From Streptomyces rishiriensis (lineage in GTDB: Bacteria; Actinomycetota; Actinomycetes; Streptomycetales; Streptomycetaceae), in contig NZ_JAUSWV010000002.1 in the NCBI RefSeq assembly GCF_030815485.1, positions 6,882,001-6,946,000 on the forward strand: a stretch of DNA of 64,000 bases, given 5' to 3'. This document shows positions 1 through 7,734 of this stretch, in pieces. The translations under genes and the position numbers were made by a program. Position 1 is the stretch's first letter. Every line of letters begins with the position of its first letter. A model generated the notes under the pieces. The model made no database searches. It was given only the letters and a program-made list of their open reading frames with translations, and was not told the origin of the DNA.

Positions 1-1276
1 AGACCTCGCTGTCGTGCACGTGCAGCTGCGACTCCTCGCCGGCACCGAACCCCAGCAGCCCGCGCTGCGCCGACACCCCCCTCAGCGTCACCCGGGACTG
101 ACCGACGGCGGCCACCGCGGCCATGTCGAAGTCGAGAATCGTCGCGTCGGTGAGCTCGGCCGTCGTACCGCCGTTGCCCCGCGTCTCCAGACCGAACGGG
201 CAGCGCTCGACGCGGACCTGTGCGAACTCGGCCTTGCTCTCGTCCCAGACCCGCAGCGCGACGCCCGTCAGGTCGTGCACGTCCACGCGGGTGAAGTGGC
301 CTCTGGCCCGGTCGGTGACGGCGATGCCGACATTGCCCGCCGAGACGCGGCAGCCGGTGACCCGCGGGGCGCCGCCCCGGGTCGACAGCACCGCGACGTT
401 TCCCGCGCCGGTGATCTCGCAGTCCTCGAAGGTGCCGCGGCCCGAGTCCTGCACGTGGACGCCGGTGTCGCGGCAGTCGGCGAACACACAGCGGCGCACC
501 GTGGGGTCGGCGCCGCTCGCCACCAGAATCCCGTTCTCTGCGTCGGTGACACGGGTGTCCTGTACGGAGCCCCGGGACTGCTCGATGAACGCCAGCGCCG
601 CCAGATGCGTGGCGAAAACCGTGCACCTCTCGACGGTCAGCTCCGCCCGTGTGTCCGCCATGACGGCCGCCTGCCCGGCGCCGGTGAGCTCGCACCCGAC
701 GAGGTGGGCCCAGGCGTCGCTGACGCGTACGCCGTGGATCCGGCTGCCGTCGAACCGGCTGTCCCGGACCAGCACCCGGGCGTTCTCGATCACCGCGACG
801 GCGTTGTCGGCGGCGTCCGTGAACCGGCACCGCTCGACGTGTCCGGCGGCGCCGGCGAAGACGGTCCGGCCGTACCGGAACACGCTGTCCGTCAGCGTCA
901 TGGACGTGCCGGGACGGGCCTGCGCGCAGATCCCGTCGTGCGCCCGGATCGCCACCCGGTCGAGGGTCAGGGCTCCCGCGTGGCAGTCGACGACGCCGGT
1001 CTCGGCGTCCCGGCCGACCAGCACGAGACCGCGGACCACGACCGACCCCGAGGCGTCGAGCACGGTGCCGCGGGGAACGCCCACCACCACGGAGCCGGCC
1101 TCACCGAGCGCGGTCAGCTCGATCTCGCCCCGGACGGTGAGCCGTTCCTCGTAGTGGCCGGGAGTGATCTCCACCCGGGCGGCCCGGCCCCGCGCGGTCG
1201 CGGCGCGCAGCGCGGACCCGATGTCGGGATGGGTGCCACGACCCCCGTGCGGCGCGACCACGTATCTCTTGACCAT
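1..1276 (-). CDS. Right-handed parallel beta-helix repeat protein (C-terminus beyond left edge)
   Basis: An uninterrupted reading frame runs from an ATG at 1274-1276 to the left edge (about 425 codons), so the C-terminus is outside the window. The translation begins MVKRYVVAPHGG. It then consists of irregular repeats of about 22-25 residues rich in V, G and T with recurring patterns such as GILVASGADPTVRRC and GVHVQDSGRGTFEDC. These patterns are characteristic of pectate-lyase-like right-handed beta-helix solenoids (PbH1 repeats). No signal peptide is visible. In streptomycetes, cytosolic proteins of this type often have a C-terminal AAA/CbxX-type ATPase domain or lie next to one, but that part is not visible here. 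The substrate is unknown. The fold assignment is strong; the function is not assigned. Confidence 0.8.
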   Translation of the reverse strand, partial: MVKRYVVAPHGGRGTHPDIGSALRAATARGRAARVEITPGHYEERLTVRGEIELTALGEAGSVVVGVPRGTVLDASGSVVVRGLVLVGRDAETGVVDCHAGALTLDRVAIRAHDGICAQARPGTSMTLTDSVFRYGRTVFAGAAGHVERCRFTDAADNAVAVIENARVLVRDSRFDGSRIHGVRVSDAWAHLVGCELTGAGQAAVMADTRAELTVERCTVFATHLAALAFIEQSRGSVQDTRVTDAENGILVASGADPTVRRCVFADCRDTGVHVQDSGRGTFEDCEITGAGNVAVLSTRGGAPRVTGCRVSAGNVGIAVTDRARGHFTRVDVHDLTGVALRVWDESKAEFAQVRVERCPFGLETRGNGGTTAELTDATILDFDMAAVAAVGQSRVTLRGVSAQRGLLGFGAGEESQLHVHDSEV

Positions 1277-1443
1277 GCCCGCTTCCCCCGCAGCGCCCGC
1301 CCGTGACGAACCGTCGACTCCCCGTCACCGATGCTACCGGAGGGGGCGGCGGCGTCGGGGGTGCAGGCCGTGACGCCGGCGGTGCGGGCAGGGGCCTTCA
1401 CCCGACCCCTCTCCGCCGGTCGGGAACGCGTTTCCGCACCGGC

Positions 1444-2265
1444 TCAGGGCTTACGGGCGACCCCCGCGTACACCGGCACGATGCCCTCCGCCTGGACCGC
1501 CACGTCCTCCGGCTCGGGGCGCCAGCCGGAGACCGGGATCACGCCCGGCCCGAGCAGCTCCAGGCCCTCGAAGAAGCGCGCGAACCCGGCCAGGGAACGC
1601 GGGTAGAAAGGGGTTCCACTGCGCCGGAAGTTCTCCGCGGCCTTCTCGATGGCCGCGGGGTTCAGGTCCGGGGTGACCTGGGAGAGGATCAGCCAGCTGC
1701 CCGGCGCGAGCGCGGCGACGTACTTCTTCAGCAGGCCGTGCACGTCGTCGCCTGCCGGGTCGTCGCTCAGGTAGTGCGTCAACGCCACCAGCGACAGCGC
1801 CACCGGCCGTGTGAGGTCCAGGGTGTCGGCTGCCCGGTGCAGCAGCGCGTCGATGTCGCGGACGTCGGCGTGCGCGTACCGGGTGGAGCCCTCCGCCGAA
1901 CCGTGCAGCAGGGCCTCCGCGTGCCGCAGCACGATCGGGTCGTTGTCCGCGTAGACGACCTTTGCCTCCGGGGCCACGCCCTGCGCCACCTGATGCAGGT
2001 TGGGCCGGGTGGGGATGCCGGTGCCGATGTCGAGGAACTGGCGTATCCCGGCCTCGGCGGCCGTGCGGACGGCCCGCTGCATGAACCGGCGGTTGGCCCG
2101 CGCACCGCGCAGCACGGTGCCGTCCACGGCCAGGATCCTGCGGGCCAGTTCCTCGTCCACGGGGTAGTTGTCCTTGCCGCCCAGCCACCAGTCGTAGACG
2201 CGGGCCGGATGCGGCCTGCTGGTGTCGATGCGGGCGGGGGCCTGCTCGGCCTCGGATCCGGGCAT
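1444..2265 (-). CDS. SAM-dependent methyltransferase, Methyltransf_19 (DUF574) family
   Basis: The 273-residue protein matches the full length of the actinobacterial Methyltransf_19/DUF574 family. The family signature HPARVYDWWLGGKDNYPVD lies near residues 19-37, followed by RFMQRAVR and the SAM-binding FLDIGTGIPT segment near residue 78. An acidic loop (VYADNDPIV) then contacts the cofactor in related proteins. Streptomyces genomes carry many paralogs, often beside XRE-DUF5753 regulators, and such a regulator is encoded just upstream here on the same strand. The methyl acceptor is unknown. The 180-bp gap to that regulator gene is largely a heptameric repeat array, so cotranscription is uncertain. 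Confidence 0.88.
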   Translation of the reverse strand: MPGSEAEQAPARIDTSRPHPARVYDWWLGGKDNYPVDEELARRILAVDGTVLRGARANRRFMQRAVRTAAEAGIRQFLDIGTGIPTRPNLHQVAQGVAPEAKVVYADNDPIVLRHAEALLHGSAEGSTRYAHADVRDIDALLHRAADTLDLTRPVALSLVALTHYLSDDPAGDDVHGLLKKYVAALAPGSWLILSQVTPDLNPAAIEKAAENFRRSGTPFYPRSLAGFARFFEGLELLGPGVIPVSGWRPEPEDVAVQAEGIVPVYAGVARKP

Positions 2266-2283
2266 ACGGTCTCGCCTCCAGGA

Positions 2284-2401
2284 GAGTCAGGAGCCAGGGG
2301 TCGGAAGTCAGAGGTCGGGGTCAGAGGTCGGGGTCAGAGGTCGGGAGTCAGGGGTCGGGAGTCAGGGGTTCGGCAGTCGGGAGCGGCAGTCCGGAGTACG
2401 G
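2284..2401. repeat. Heptameric tandem repeat array (GTCRGRN type)
   Basis: About 17 units, mostly 7 bp with a few of 6 or 8 bp, read on the + strand as GTCAGGA, GTCGGAA, GTCAGAG, GTCGGGA, GTCAGGG and variants, ending in GTCCGGA and GTACGGA. The array fills most of the gap between the DUF574 methyltransferase and the XRE-DUF5753 gene. It encodes nothing convincing. Similar 7-bp-phase arrays occur at 28404, 30624 and 47004. Confidence 0.85.
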
Positions 2402-2445
2402 ACGAGGCAGCCGAGGGCCGGGCGAGGCCCGCGGTGCGGGGGGCC

Positions 2446-3309
2446 TCAAAGGGCCGCGCGGGCGTCCCGCAGGATCTTCTTGGTGTGCTCCGCGGACGCG
2501 GCGTGCGTGGTCATGTGGTCGAGGACCTCCAGGTGCGCGGAGACCTCCTTGCGGTCGTCGAGGTACAGAGCGCCGCTCAGGTACTCCGTGACGACCATGT
2601 CGGGGAGTTCGGGCTCGGCGAAACGGAACAGCGAGAACGGCGCGGACGTCCCCGGGTGCGGACCGGCCGCGAACTCGGAGATCTGCAGGGTGATCCGGTC
2701 GCGCTCGGCGAACTCGACCAGCCTGTCGAGCTGTTCGGACATCACCGCGGCGTCCGAGCTCACCGGGCGGCGCAGCACCGTCTCGTCCATCACCACCCAC
2801 AGATGGGGCGGGTCGCCGGCCTCCAGCAGCCGCTGGCGCGCGAGGCGCAGCGACACATGCCGCTCGATCGACTCCGGGGTTGTCTGCCCGACGGTCCCGG
2901 CCTCCAGCACGGCGCGCGCATAGGCCTCCGTCTGGAGCAAGCCGGGCACGAAGTGCGGCTCGTACGAGCGGATCAGCCGGGCCGCGCCCTCCAGGCTCAC
3001 GAACAGGCTGAACCATTCCGGCAGCACGTCGTGGTAGCGCTGCCACCAGCCGGGACGGTTCGCCTCCTCGGTGAGCGAGACGAACGCCTCGGCCTCCTCG
3101 TCGCCGACGCCGTACGTCTCCAGCAGCACCTGCACATAAGGGACCTTCAGCGCGACGTCGGCCGTCTCCATGCGCCGTACGGTCGCCGGGGCCACGCGCA
3201 GGGCGCGGGCCGCCTCCTCGCGGCCGAGGCCGGCCGCCTCACGCAACTCCTGCAGCCGCCTGCCCAGGACCACCTGGCCCACCGTGGGTGCGGGCCGTCG
3301 CTCACTCAC
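2446..3309 (-). CDS. XRE-family regulator with DUF5753 domain
   Basis: The 287-residue protein has an N-terminal helix-turn-helix of XRE type (residues about 12-70; RLQELREAAGLGREEAARAL...APATVRRME). It is followed by the DUF5753 ligand/partner domain, recognisable from SLFVSLEGAARLIRSYEP, FVPGLLQTEAYARAV and ILRDARAAL. Streptomyces members are usually followed by a small DUF397 protein as in the bldB/abaA-type pairs, but the downstream gap holds only a heptad repeat array, so this copy is an orphan. The next same-strand gene is a DUF574 methyltransferase, a frequent neighbour of the family. It is likely a DNA-binding regulator; its targets are unknown. Confidence 0.9.
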   Translation of the reverse strand: MSERRPAPTVGQVVLGRRLQELREAAGLGREEAARALRVAPATVRRMETADVALKVPYVQVLLETYGVGDEEAEAFVSLTEEANRPGWWQRYHDVLPEWFSLFVSLEGAARLIRSYEPHFVPGLLQTEAYARAVLEAGTVGQTTPESIERHVSLRLARQRLLEAGDPPHLWVVMDETVLRRPVSSDAAVMSEQLDRLVEFAERDRITLQISEFAAGPHPGTSAPFSLFRFAEPELPDMVVTEYLSGALYLDDRKEVSAHLEVLDHMTTHAASAEHTKKILRDARAAL

Positions 3310-3418
3310 CCCACGTCTCCCCTACGCGTCGAGGCACGCGGGCCAGTGTGTCACGTCCCGGCGTCACTCTCACAGGAACGGAGTCGAACGTTCATCTCCA
3401 TTCCCGCCCGCGGCCCGG

Positions 3419-4267
3419 TCAGCCGATGAGCGAGTGGAGGTACTTCACCGTGGCCGGGTCCGCGGGGAGGAACGTCTCGACGGCCAGCTCGGCGACCGTC
3501 ACGTCCATGGGGGTGTTGAAGGTGGCGACGGACGAGATGAAGGAGAGCACCCGTCCCTCGTGCTCGATCCGCATCGGCAGGGCGAAGGGCGGCACAGGAT
3601 CCGCAGGTTCGTCCACCGGCCCGGGCTCCGGCACCGGCCCGGACTCCGGCACCGGGTACGCGGCGACCTCCTCGTACAACTCCCGCAGCGGCGCCGATCG
3701 GTACAGGGCGATCTGCCGCTCCATCTGGGCGAGCAGGTGACCGCGCCACTCGCGCAGGTTGCGGATGCGCGGTGCGAGGCCCTGCGGGTGGAGGGTGAGA
3801 CGCATCGCGTTGAGCGGGGGTGCGAGCAGGGACTCCGGGACGCCCTCCAACAGCATCGTGATCCCCCGGTTGGCCGCCACCACGTCGTACCGCCCGTCCA
3901 TCACCAGCGCCGGATACGGCTCGTAGCCCTGGAGCAGCCGCTCCAGACCCGCGCGCAGCGCGTCCAGCGCCGGGTCGTCCAGCGGGGTCTGCGGGTAGTG
4001 CGGGGCGTAACCGGCCGCCAGCAGCAGCGCGTTGCGCTCCCTTACCGGCACCTCGAGGTGCTCGGCGAGCCGCAGCACCATCTCCTCGCTGGGCCGGGAG
4101 CGACCCGTCTCGACGAAGCTGATGTGCCGGGCCGAGGAGTCGGCGCGCAGGGCCAGCTCCAGCTGACTCATCCGCCGCCGCTCCCGCCAGCCCCGCAGCA
4201 GCGGACCGACGCCCCGGTCGGCGGGGGCGGCGGAAGCGGCGTGCGTACCGGTCGGGACAATGGTCAT
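3419..4267 (-). CDS. XRE-family regulator with MmyB-like ligand-binding domain
   Basis: The 282-residue protein has an N-terminal XRE helix-turn-helix (about residues 25-80, containing LRGWRERRRMSQLELAL and ISFVETGRSRPS). The C-terminal PAS-like MmyB ligand-binding domain is marked by GYAPHYPQTPLDDP, DGRYDVVAANRGITMLL and NAMRLTLHPQGLAPRI. Members of this family are commonly divergent from the gene they control, often an oxidoreductase or hydrolase. Here the divergent neighbour is the ADP-ribosylglycohydrolase starting at 4297, and only 29 bp separate the two starts. The start ATG (4265-4267) sits beside a CGTACG-containing sequence that could be an operator, but no clear long palindrome is visible. 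Confidence 0.88.
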   Translation of the reverse strand: MTIVPTGTHAASAAPADRGVGPLLRGWRERRRMSQLELALRADSSARHISFVETGRSRPSEEMVLRLAEHLEVPVRERNALLLAAGYAPHYPQTPLDDPALDALRAGLERLLQGYEPYPALVMDGRYDVVAANRGITMLLEGVPESLLAPPLNAMRLTLHPQGLAPRIRNLREWRGHLLAQMERQIALYRSAPLRELYEEVAAYPVPESGPVPEPGPVDEPADPVPPFALPMRIEHEGRVLSFISSVATFNTPMDVTVAELAVETFLPADPATVKYLHSLIG

Positions 4268-4296
4268 ACGTACGACCGTAGTTGAGGAGCGCTTGG

Positions 4297-5368
4297 ATGA
4301 ACGACCGGCGGAGGTCTTCCCTGGAGTCGACGGCGGTGTACCGCGCGCGGGTGCGGGGCTGCCTGCTCGGCGGGGCGCTCGGTGACGCCCTCGGCTACGC
4401 GATCGAGTTCACCTCCCTCGACCGGATCCGCGCGGCCCACGGACCCAGGGGCCTGACCCGGCTCGTGCCCGACGCCGAGGGCGTGGTCGGCCGGATCAGC
4501 GACGACACCCAGATGACCCTGTTCACCGTCGAGGGACTCCGTACGGCGGCCAGGAGAGCCCGGCTCAAGGGCATCGGCGGAGCGGAGACCGCCCTGGTGC
4601 GCCAGGCGTACGGACACTGGCTCGAGACCCAGCAGCGGCCCGGGCCGGCCGACGGGGTCACGGGCGGCCTCCTCGCCGAACGCTGGCTGTACGCGCGCCG
4701 CGCCCCCGGCAACGCCTGTCTGTCCGGGCTCGCCCGGAGCCACGTGCCCGACCCGTGGGCCGAGCTGAGCGGCGCGCCCGGACCGGTCAACCCCGGCTCC
4801 AAGGGCTGCGGCACCGTGATGCCGCTCGGCACCCTTCGGTCTCGCCCACTCCTCGGCCGACCACGCCTTCGGCATGGCCGCCCGCTGCGCCCAGACGACC
4901 CACGGCCACCCCACCGGCTACTACGCGGCCGGAGCGCTGGCCGCGATCGTGGCGTACCTGACGAGGGGGGAGTCCGTCGAGGGCGCCACCCTGCGCGCCC
5001 TGCGGCTGCTCGGCCGCCACCCCGGCCACGAGGAGACGTCGGCCGCCCTGAACCAGGCCCTCGACCTGGCCGCCGCGGGCGATCCGACCCCCGAGAAGGT
5101 GGAGCGGCTCGGCGCCGGCTGGGTCGCCGAGGAGGCCCTCGCCATCGGGGTCTACGCGGCGCTGGTCACGCACCGGGTGGAGGACGCCCTGCTCCTGTCC
5201 GTGAACCACTCCGGAGACAGTGACTCCACGGGGTCGATCTGCGGCAACATCCTGGGCGCGCGGTACGGCGACGGCGCGCTGCCGCACGAGTGGCTGGAGC
5301 AGGTGGAGGGCCGGGCCGTGATCGCCGCGCTGGCGGACGACCTGGCGGCCGAATGCCTGCGCGACTGA
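4297..5368 (+). pseudogene. ADP-ribosylglycohydrolase family gene, interrupted by a +1 frameshift
   Basis: The start is ATG 4297 preceded by GAGGAG at 4285-4290. The first part (RGCLLGGALGDALGYAIEF, then ISDDTQMTLFTVEGL) and the C-terminal part (NHSGDSDSTGSICGNILGA) carry the metal-binding motifs of ADP-ribosylglycohydrolase/DraG enzymes, which remove ADP-ribose from proteins or small molecules. The two halves lie in different frames. The first frame reads GCGTVMPLG and loses homology at about 4822-4828. The second continues as APFGLAHSSADHAFGMAARC from 4829 to the stop at 5368. One extra base near 4822-4828 explains this; repaired, the protein would be about 356 residues, a normal length. 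The frameshift is not in a homopolymer. It may be genuine inactivation or a sequencing error. Confidence 0.85.
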
Positions 5369-5455
5369 GCCGACAGCCGACCTGGTGACCAGGGCCGTCA
5401 CGGCCTTCCTGTGGCACGCTGGACAGGTACGCGACATCAGGAAGGGAGCCGTGCC

Positions 5456-5761
5456 ATGGCCGTCGAACCGCTGTCGCCGAAGGAGATCGGGGAGCGTCTG
5501 TCCGAGCTGCCCGGCTGGTCCCTGGACGGCGACCGCCTCACCCGGGCCTACCGTCTCGACTCCCATTTCGCCGCGGCCTCCCTGGCCGTCCACGTCGCGA
5601 GGATCCAGGACGAGCTCGATCACCACTCGGAGCTCACCCTCGGCTACCGCACGGTGTCCCTCGCCGTGAACACCCACAGCGCAGGCGGCTCCGTCACCGA
5701 CCTCGACGTCGAACTCGCCCGCCGGGTCGAGGCCGTGGCCCCCGCGCACGGAGCACGCTGA
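5456..5761 (+). CDS. 4a-hydroxytetrahydrobiopterin dehydratase (pterin-4-alpha-carbinolamine dehydratase)
   Basis: The 101-residue protein matches the single-domain PCD/DCoH family in length. The family motif is visible as DELDHHSELTLGYRTV, followed by THSAGGSVTDLDVELAR, where the His pair and the downstream Thr-His form the active site. The enzyme dehydrates the 4a-carbinolamine formed during aromatic amino acid hydroxylation; in bacteria it may serve other pterin-dependent roles. Start ATG 5456 follows GAAGGGAG at 5441-5448. No phenylalanine hydroxylase gene lies nearby. It is probably transcribed separately or with the upstream hydrolase, 87 bp away. Confidence 0.9.
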   Translation: MAVEPLSPKEIGERLSELPGWSLDGDRLTRAYRLDSHFAAASLAVHVARIQDELDHHSELTLGYRTVSLAVNTHSAGGSVTDLDVELARRVEAVAPAHGAR

Positions 5762-5870
5762 GCCGCGCCGACCCGACCCGTACGACGGGCGGACGCGGGC
5801 GGTGCGGGGTGGTGCGAGCGGTAGGGGACCGGACGAGCAGCGGTGCGGCGGTGACGGGACGGGGGCGCGG

Positions 5871-6635
5871 GTGCTGGACTACGACGAGGAAGCCGAACGC
5901 TACGACGCCTGGCGCGGCGGCGAGCCCAGGGCGGCGGCCGCCGCGGAGGCCGTCCTCGGTCTCGTGCCGGCCGGGGCGTGCGGCCTGCTGGACGTGGCCT
6001 GCGGCACGGGCATCGTCACCCGGCGCCTCGCGGCCGGGCGGCCCGGCCTGCGGGTGACGGGTCTGGACCGGGCGCCGGCCATGGTCGGACACGCCGCCGC
6101 CCGGTTGCCCGGAGCGGTCGTCCGCGCCGACGGACGCCGACTCCCCTTCCGGGACGAGGAGTTCGACGCCGTCAGCAGTGTGTGGCTGCTGCACCTCGTC
6201 GAGGACGCCACGGACGCGCGGCGGATCGTCGCCGAGTGCGCCCGGGTGCTCCGGCCCGGCGGCGTGTGGATCACCACCGTCGACAAGGGCGCCTCCCACA
6301 ACGTGGGCAGCGACATCGATGTCGTGCTGTCCACGCGCCCGCACCGGCCGGCGTCCGACACCGCGGCGCTGGTGGCCTCGTACGCCGCCGAGGCCGGCCT
6401 GCTCCCGGCCGGGCAGGCCGGCTTCGCCGGACGGGGACAGGGCCGCAGCCCGCGCCGGGCCATCACGGACCTGCGGCGCGGCTGGTTCGTCACCCTGCCG
6501 CCGCGTCACCCCCTGGCCGACGAGTTCGCCGCCCGCCTCGCGGCCCTGCCCGACCAGGACCGGCCCCGCCCGGACCCGGTGTTCAGGCTGAGCGCGTTTC
6601 GGAAACCGGTTCCCGGCCCGCTTCCGGACGAGTGA
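5871..6635 (+). CDS. Class I SAM-dependent methyltransferase
   Basis: The 254-residue protein starts at GTG 5871 (VLDYDEEAERYDAWRGGEPRA). Upstream in-frame starts exist, but the conserved N-terminal DYDxxAxRYDxxRGG pattern begins here. Rossmann motifs are LLDVACGTGIVTRRLA (motif I, near residue 40), VTGLDRAPAMV (motif II) and CARVLRPGGVWITTVDK (post-motif III), placing it in the Methyltransf_11/UbiE-like group. The substrate is unknown. The last 53 bp overlap the 3' end of the convergent gene at 6583-7107, so there is no room for a terminator between the two. Confidence 0.85.
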   Translation: MLDYDEEAERYDAWRGGEPRAAAAAEAVLGLVPAGACGLLDVACGTGIVTRRLAAGRPGLRVTGLDRAPAMVGHAAARLPGAVVRADGRRLPFRDEEFDAVSSVWLLHLVEDATDARRIVAECARVLRPGGVWITTVDKGASHNVGSDIDVVLSTRPHRPASDTAALVASYAAEAGLLPAGQAGFAGRGQGRSPRRAITDLRRGWFVTLPPRHPLADEFAARLAALPDQDRPRPDPVFRLSAFRKPVPGPLPDE

Positions 6636-7107
6636 AGTCCATGACCCAGTTGGTCAGCCAGGTCTCCCCGCCGTCCAGTGAGAAGGCCTGCTCCCAGCGG
6701 GCGGCGGCGTCGCACACCGCGGACCAGACGAACCGCGCCCGCACGTTCTTGCCGTCGTGCGTGTCGTCGCCGTGGAACTCACCACGGCCGGGGCGGCCGC
6801 CGCGGTTCCCGTCGCTCTCGCCGAAGCCGCCGATCACCGGTGGGAACAGCCTGCCGCTCCGGCTGGACGCCCAGTTCAGCGACCACTGGCCGCTTCCCGG
6901 GTCGAACAGTCTCAGCGTGAGCCCCTTCGCACCGAGGTGCGGCATGTCGATCTCGTCGATGTTGGCGGCCCCGTCGAACAGCGGCCGGCAGCGGGCCGTG
7001 GACGGAAACTCCTCCCACGCGCTGTCGGGGTCGAGGAAATCGGTGCGCCGACGGTGGCGGACCTCCCACTCGCCGTGGAGGAAGTCGAAGTCGTGCGGGC
7101 CGCTCAT
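6583..7107 (-). CDS. Conserved hypothetical protein, calycin-like (DUF1579-type appearance)
   Basis: The 174-residue protein begins MSGPHDFDFLHGEWEVRHRR. The pattern of an initial aromatic-rich FDFLHGEWEV, followed by beta-strand-like segments (GLTLRLFDPGSGQWSLNW, RARFVWSAVCDAAARWEQ) and ending in WVMDF, resembles DUF1579-like calycin proteins of unknown function. Its ATG (7105-7107) overlaps the stop of the upstream gene in an ATGA arrangement, so the two are translationally coupled. The 3' end overlaps the convergent methyltransferase by 53 bp. The family call is by appearance only. Confidence 0.6.
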   Translation of the reverse strand: MSGPHDFDFLHGEWEVRHRRRTDFLDPDSAWEEFPSTARCRPLFDGAANIDEIDMPHLGAKGLTLRLFDPGSGQWSLNWASSRSGRLFPPVIGGFGESDGNRGGRPGRGEFHGDDTHDGKNVRARFVWSAVCDAAARWEQAFSLDGGETWLTNWVMDFTRPEAGREPVSETRSA

Positions 7108-7688
7108 GAGCGGTCCCCCGTCGTCCCCGCGGGCAGGGAATCGGTCAAGTAGGCGTCGAGAGACGGGACTTCGGGGGCGCGGCGGGTCAGTACGTGACGT
7201 ACCCAGGCGTCCCGTTCGTGCAGGATCGGCGGCAGCTCCCAGACACAGCCGATCCAGGGCCGGTCGGTCGTGACGAAATGGCTCGGGTCGTCGTCCGGGC
7301 AACCGAGCACCGGCTGCCCCGCGGCCGCGCCCCGAAAGTGCAGGACGTTGTCCCACACCCAGCTGTAGGCGTTCAGGTAGGCGCCGTCGTCGCCGCCCCG
7401 GTGGAGCACCACGAAGGTGGCGGGCGGTGTCCCGTCCGGCGGCGGCAGCAGCCCGGGAAGGATCGCGTACGCCGCCTCCTCCACCTCGGGCGCGATGCCC
7501 GCCGGGTCGGAAGTGACGTGGTAACGCTTGATCCACCGTCCCGCCACCTCGATCGGCGGGGGCACCGTGAGCAGCTTCTCCGCGAAGGGGAGCGTGGGGG
7601 AGGGGGCGGAAGGACGCGGATCCCGCGGAACGGAGGTCGGCGGATCCTCAGAAACAGAGGTCGGCGGATCGTGGGAAACAGAGGTCAT
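7104..7688 (-). CDS. Hypothetical protein with repeated Pro/Ser-rich N-terminus
   Basis: The 194-residue protein is not recognised. Residues 1-30 are a low-complexity leader built from the repeat (S/P)xDPPTSVS, and the matching DNA repeat (about 24 bp) is visible at 7625-7688. The body (GRWIKRYHVTSDPAG, PPATFVVLHRGGDDGAYLNAYSWVWDN, DRPWIGCVWELPPILHERDAWVRHVL) looks like a compact soluble domain rich in Trp. It is the first gene of a two-gene unit with the calycin-like protein and lies 34 bp from the divergent WYL regulator, whose operator sits in that gap. Control by that regulator is therefore likely. Confidence 0.6.
   Translation of the reverse strand: MTSVSHDPPTSVSEDPPTSVPRDPRPSAPSPTLPFAEKLLTVPPPIEVAGRWIKRYHVTSDPAGIAPEVEEAAYAILPGLLPPPDGTPPATFVVLHRGGDDGAYLNAYSWVWDNVLHFRGAAAGQPVLGCPDDDPSHFVTTDRPWIGCVWELPPILHERDAWVRHVLTRRAPEVPSLDAYLTDSLPAGTTGDRS
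7625..7688 (-). repeat. About 24-bp in-frame repeats at the 5' end of the 7104-7688 gene
   Basis: The pattern CAGAGGTCGGCGGATC with small changes recurs on the + strand at about 24-bp spacing up to the start codon. It encodes the repeated DPPTSV segments. This is one of several coding tandem expansions in the window. Confidence 0.6.
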
Positions 7689-7707
7689 GGGCAGGACGCT
7701 AGGCCTG

Positions 7708-7734
7708 CTTCACTGACATCCTGTGTCAGTGAAG
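7708..7734. promoter_or_regulatory. Perfect 11-bp inverted repeat over the WYL regulator start; predicted operator
   Basis: Left arm CTTCACTGACA (7708-7718), 5-bp spacer, right arm TGTCAGTGAAG (7724-7734). The right arm overlaps the first codons of the WYL regulator (GTG 7723), and the left arm lies 20 bp upstream of the divergent hypothetical gene. The placement suggests autoregulation together with control of the divergent pair, and a leaderless or very short-leader regulator mRNA. Confidence 0.75.

Noticed and set aside
2266..2445. DUF397 small protein expected next to the XRE-DUF5753 gene
   Set aside because: Neither strand shows the DUF397 pattern; the gap is heptad repeat.
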